From Candidatus Cloacimonadota bacterium (lineage in GTDB: Bacteria > Cloacimonadota > Cloacimonadia > Cloacimonadales > TCS61), in NCBI GenBank assembly GCA_027858325.1, contig JAQICU010000225.1:1-9804 (forward strand): 9,804 nt of DNA, in the 5' to 3' direction. Below, piece by piece: positions 7,455-9,804 of the stretch (position 1 is the first letter of the stretch; each line of letters begins with the position of its first letter). The notes beneath the pieces are model-generated. The model ran no database searches. It was not told where the DNA came from and saw only the letters and a program-made list of their open reading frames with translations. The position numbers were made by a program, and so were the translations under genes.

Positions 7455-7901
7455 CTAACTCATTAAAAAAGCGACGATAATGCCAAGAATAGCACCACCA
7501 AATACTTCAAGAGGTGTGTGACCTATGAGTTCCTTTAAGTTTTCTACAATTATCATATATCCTTCACGTTTCTTAAAATTATCAACAATTTTATTTAAAA
7601 CAGAAGCTTGTTTACCTGCTGCACGTCGTACACCGGTGGCATCATACATAACTACAACAGCAAACACAATACTGATTGCAAAAAGTGATGATTGCATTCC
7701 TTCTTTAATTCCTATTGCCGTGGTTAATGAAACAACTGAAGAAGTATGAGAACTCGGCATACTGCCGGTATCAAGGAATTTACGGAAATTTAATTTTCTT
7801 TCAGTAAAAAGACTAATGATCACTTTTAATGCTTGCGCTGAGAATAGTGCAACGAATACAATATCAAATATCTTATTTCCAACAATTATACCATTTTCCA
7901 T
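7455..7901 (-). CDS. divergent PAP2 family (DUF212/YuiD-like) membrane protein
   Basis: This is a 148-residue integral membrane protein of the divergent PAP2 family, related to type 2 phosphatidic acid phosphatases. Hydrophobic segments lie near 11-32, 53-65, 72-86 and 133-147. Conserved blocks are complete: GSMPSSH (46-52), YDATGVRRAAGKQA (86-99) and ELIGHTPLEVFGGAILG (124-140). The SSH and final GHTP blocks correspond to parts of the PAP2 phosphatase signature, but the exact substrate of this subfamily is not established to my knowledge. The length matches the family. The ATG has AGGAG six bases upstream. It sits 109 bases downstream of the zinc-ribbon gene and about 105 bases upstream of gatE, on the same strand. 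A lipid-phosphate role is an inference from the superfamily. Confidence 0.9.
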   Translation of the reverse strand: MENGIIVGNKIFDIVFVALFSAQALKVIISLFTERKLNFRKFLDTGSMPSSHTSSVVSLTTAIGIKEGMQSSLFAISIVFAVVVMYDATGVRRAAGKQASVLNKIVDNFKKREGYMIIVENLKELIGHTPLEVFGGAILGIIVAFLMS

Positions 7902-8010
7902 TTTCTACTCCTGCTAATTCGTGTAATAAATCTGGTTATCATTTTTGATGTCAAATATAAAATTTCCTGCTAGTAAATCATTGAACTAGAAAAACAGCTA
8001 CGGTAAAATT

Positions 8011-8193
8011 CTATCCGTTTTGTAATACTCCAATCAATATTATGGCAATAACAGATAGAACAAAACCAATGGTAATGATAATTCCAGCTAAAGACATTCT
8101 AAGTACAGTACCGCAGTATTGGCAACGTTTTGTTTTAGAACTAACCATTTTTTTGCAATTACGGCATCTGATCTGCTTAACTTTAATACTCAA
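8011..8193 (-). CDS. zinc-ribbon single-pass membrane miniprotein, unknown function
   Basis: This 60-residue protein is not one I recognise. It has a four-cysteine zinc ribbon, CRNC (Cys10, Cys13) and CQYC (Cys24, Cys27), set in a strongly basic N-terminus. One long hydrophobic segment follows (about 32-56), ending in QNG. The ribbon should lie in the cytoplasm by the positive-inside rule. The start codon is TTG. It is supported by AGAGGA (8198-8203) at normal spacing, and there is no ATG upstream in frame. It lies 51 bases downstream of the chalcone-isomerase-like gene and may share its transcript. The paired CxxC motifs and exact Shine-Dalgarno placement argue for a real gene despite the size. 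No function is assigned. Confidence 0.75.
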   Translation of the reverse strand: MSIKVKQIRCRNCKKMVSSKTKRCQYCGTVLRMSLAGIIITIGFVLSVIAIILIGVLQNG

Positions 8194-8197
8194 ATAT

Positions 8198-8203
8198 TCC
8201 TCT
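8198..8203 (-). promoter_or_regulatory. ribosome binding site for a TTG start
   Basis: AGAGGA on the minus strand, four bases before TTG at 8193, supports translation of the zinc-ribbon miniprotein from a non-ATG codon. Confidence 0.6.
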
Positions 8204-8244
8204 ATTCTTAATAAACTTTCTATACTTTAAGGAAATGGAATTCT

Positions 8245-8799
8245 CTACATTCCCAGCATCGCTTTTTTAAGTTTTGGAAGTTCGGTTTGCTCACCTAACC
8301 AGATAGAATAAACTGCTTTTTTAAATTCTAATCCAGGTATTGTTCCCTTCAATTTGTTATTCATATAAACAGAAGTCCCAACTTCCGGAACATAAACAAT
8401 ATTATACACATCATCTTTAACAGCATCTTTTGTAAAATAGGAATTGAAAGTTTCTATTTCTTCCTGTAAGTTAGCGATGTCGCTCTTGCCAAATCCTGTA
8501 TTCCAGGCTTTAATTAGTTTTCCCGGATCCACTGATTTATAAATAAAGTGCATTTTAACAGCAATCGGTTCATCTGCTTCGATTATAGATTTTGCATCAC
8601 TATCTTTTTGCATCAAGTACAATGCACAGGCATAAACTTTGATAATCAATTTCTTACGCAGTCCAGCTCCGTTAATTGTTAGTTCATTATCACCTGCTTT
8701 CATATTATCCGGCAGCACTTTTCCACCAATTTTAAGTCCCCATACAACTGATGTAAATACAAAAGTCATTATTAAAATCAACAAAAATGTTTTTCTCAT
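8245..8799 (-). CDS. secreted chalcone isomerase-like protein
   Basis: The 184-residue product has a signal peptide (basic MRK, hydrophobic core 5-20, likely cleavage near 20-22) and then a chalcone-isomerase-like fold of the bacterial type. Visible family blocks are LTINGAGLRKKLIIKVYACALYL split over about 40-62, an AWNTGFG block near 98-104, IPGLEFKKAVYSIWLG near 154-169 and a final LKKAMLG. Bacterial members of this family are periplasmic. Most are thought not to be true chalcone isomerases, and a ligand such as a fatty acid is only a family-level guess. The start is the ATG at 8799, with AAGGAG eight bases upstream. The in-frame GTG at 8808 overlaps that ribosome binding site and is rejected. 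The gene is divergent from the exported protein at 8991 and heads the minus-strand gene run. Confidence 0.88.
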   Translation of the reverse strand: MRKTFLLILIMTFVFTSVVWGLKIGGKVLPDNMKAGDNELTINGAGLRKKLIIKVYACALYLMQKDSDAKSIIEADEPIAVKMHFIYKSVDPGKLIKAWNTGFGKSDIANLQEEIETFNSYFTKDAVKDDVYNIVYVPEVGTSVYMNNKLKGTIPGLEFKKAVYSIWLGEQTELPKLKKAMLGM

Positions 8800-8807
8800 C
8801 TTTTTCA

Positions 8808-8813
8808 CTCCTT
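8808..8813 (-). promoter_or_regulatory. ribosome binding site deciding the chalcone-isomerase-like start
   Basis: AAGGAG on the minus strand sits eight bases before ATG at 8799. It overlaps the alternative GTG codon at 8808, which rules that codon out as the main start. Confidence 0.75.
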
Positions 8814-8868
8814 ATTATTTTTTTTGAACACAGCGAGAATTTGATTTTACTAAATAATGGCAAGGAAT

Positions 8869-8898
8869 TTTACGATAGCCTTGACAAAAAGTTATAAA
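8869..8898 (+). promoter_or_regulatory. possible promoter of the 8991 gene
   Basis: TTTACG (8869-8874) and TATAAA (8893-8898) are 18 bases apart in an AT-rich divergent spacer, and would give a leader of about 85 bases. A TTGACA at 8881-8886 has no good -10 partner, and a weaker TTGAAA/TATTTA pair lies at 8919-8946. AT-rich sequence yields such matches easily, and the host's promoter consensus may differ. Confidence 0.2.
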
Positions 8899-8980
8899 AT
8901 CAAGAGATAGAAATCGAATTGAAATAAAAATTAATTTTTATATTTAGAAGTAACAACAAAATATTATTATTTTAAAAAAC

Positions 8981-8986
8981 AGGAGG
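8981..8986 (+). promoter_or_regulatory. strong ribosome binding site
   Basis: A full AGGAGG, followed by AAGG, stands directly before the ATG at 8991. It is the strongest Shine-Dalgarno in the window and is typical of bacterial translation initiation. Confidence 0.8.
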
Positions 8987-8990
8987 AAGG

Positions 8991-9804
8991 ATGAAAATTA
9001 CAAAAGTTTTATTAAGCATAGCCATATTGGGATTGGTTATGAACTTGAGCGCAAGTGTAAGGATCAATGGGCTGGGGAGCTATTTTGAATATCTAATTCC
9101 GGATACTGAAACAGACATTGAACTGTTTCCTTCTCACATCACTGAGTACGATAGTAAATACGTACAGATCATTAAGAACGGTTATTCACAATATTATAAT
9201 GGTTTCAATGCAAGAAACATCAATTTCAGCATAATGCCCCTTACTAAAAAACTAAATTTCAAAATCAATGCGGATATTGCCAGTAATAATAGTGAACCAC
9301 GCATATATTTGAATGATGCTTATAATAGAAATTCAACAGTTTTTGATGGTCGTGAATATGGTGCAGCTCTTGTAACCAATTCGTTATCATATGAATTAAC
9401 AGATAGTTTTCATCTTGGTTGTTTCTTCAAGTATGGAATAAATTGGAAAGAACTTGATAATGAGAGTCTTGAGATAGAAGATTCAGATTTGATTATATAT
9501 GAGGATATGGATGATATTGACTATAATAGTGATTTCATATCAACAGGAATTAATTTTAGATTAATATCTAACCTTAAAACAGATATTTCATTAATTTATT
9601 CGAGGACTGATATTGAAGATTTTGATATACATAAGCGTGATTATGAAAGAATATACTCCGAATTTGAGGAATCCTCACGGACTATAGATGAAAATTCGGA
9701 AAATATTGAATGGGAAACTGAAGATATAGGGATTTCAATTTTGTTAGAAGCTTCCAGTGATGAAATAGTAAATCGTTATTTTTTAGAGTCACACTATATT
9801 AAGC
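8991..9804 (+). CDS. exported protein, probable outer-membrane beta-barrel, 3' end missing
   Basis: The frame is open from ATG to the right edge (271 codons plus one base) with no stop. Residues 1-21 form a signal peptide (MKITK, hydrophobic core, LSA before the predicted cut). The mature part has amphipathic stretches with many aromatic residues that suit beta-strands, such as INFSIMPL, KLNFKINADIA, YGAALVTNSLSYEL and FHLGCFFKYGINW. A very acidic stretch near 154-181 and another near 224-246 could be surface loops. No lipobox cysteine follows the signal peptide. I do not recognise the family. The perfect Shine-Dalgarno fixes the start. The gene is divergent from the chalcone-isomerase-like gene across a spacer of about 190 bases. 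A soluble periplasmic protein is the alternative. Confidence 0.75.
   Translation, partial: MKITKVLLSIAILGLVMNLSASVRINGLGSYFEYLIPDTETDIELFPSHITEYDSKYVQIIKNGYSQYYNGFNARNINFSIMPLTKKLNFKINADIASNNSEPRIYLNDAYNRNSTVFDGREYGAALVTNSLSYELTDSFHLGCFFKYGINWKELDNESLEIEDSDLIIYEDMDDIDYNSDFISTGINFRLISNLKTDISLIYSRTDIEDFDIHKRDYERIYSEFEESSRTIDENSENIEWETEDIGISILLEASSDEIVNRYFLESHYIK

Noticed and set aside
8808..8810. GTG start for the chalcone-isomerase-like gene
   Set aside because: The codon overlaps the AAGGAG site that is correctly spaced for the ATG at 8799.

Overview
The window looks like an AT-rich chromosomal segment of a Gram-negative-type bacterium. Bacterial traits are strong Shine-Dalgarno sites (AGGAGG, AAGGAG, GAGGA), a TTG start, a free-methionine sulfoxide reductase, a YuiD/PAP2-type membrane protein, a secreted chalcone-isomerase-like protein, and a signal-peptide protein with outer-membrane beta-strand character. 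A low-GC lineage of the FCB group, for example Cloacimonadota-like, would fit. That is an impression from style and gene content, not something the sequence proves.

Layout. Positions 1-573 (+) hold the 3' part of a 3-dehydroquinate synthase (aroB) gene, cut by the window edge and interrupted by an in-frame TAA at 328-330. Homology resumes immediately after the stop in the same frame. From 575 to 8799 every gene is on the minus strand. In transcription order they are: a secreted chalcone-isomerase-like protein (8799-8245), a 60-residue zinc-ribbon/membrane miniprotein (8193-8011), a divergent PAP2-family membrane protein (7901-7455), gatE (7349-5358), gatD (5361-3979), a palindrome-rich spacer (3757-3978), an MsbA-like ABC exporter (3756-2038), an SbcD/Mre11-like nuclease (2034-1021) and a free methionine-(R)-sulfoxide reductase (1030-575). 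From 8991 (+) a divergent gene for an exported, probably outer-membrane protein runs off the right edge.

The most striking content is gatE-gatD. These are the two subunits of the Glu-tRNA(Gln) amidotransferase that is classically archaeal, here overlapping by ATGA among bacterial-looking genes. If the host is bacterial, it probably makes Gln-tRNA(Gln) by the archaeal-type GatDE route instead of GlnRS or GatCAB. The ABC exporter, SbcD-like nuclease and sulfoxide reductase form a tight unit with a 3-nt gap and then a 10-nt overlap. The gatD-exporter spacer carries a degenerate large inverted repeat and a second cluster of hairpins that includes an imperfect direct repeat. This looks like interspersed repeat DNA and not a simple terminator.

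No rRNA, tRNA, CRISPR array, transposase or phage gene was seen. No gene-free stretch exceeds 300 bases; the longest are 3757-3978 and 8800-8990.
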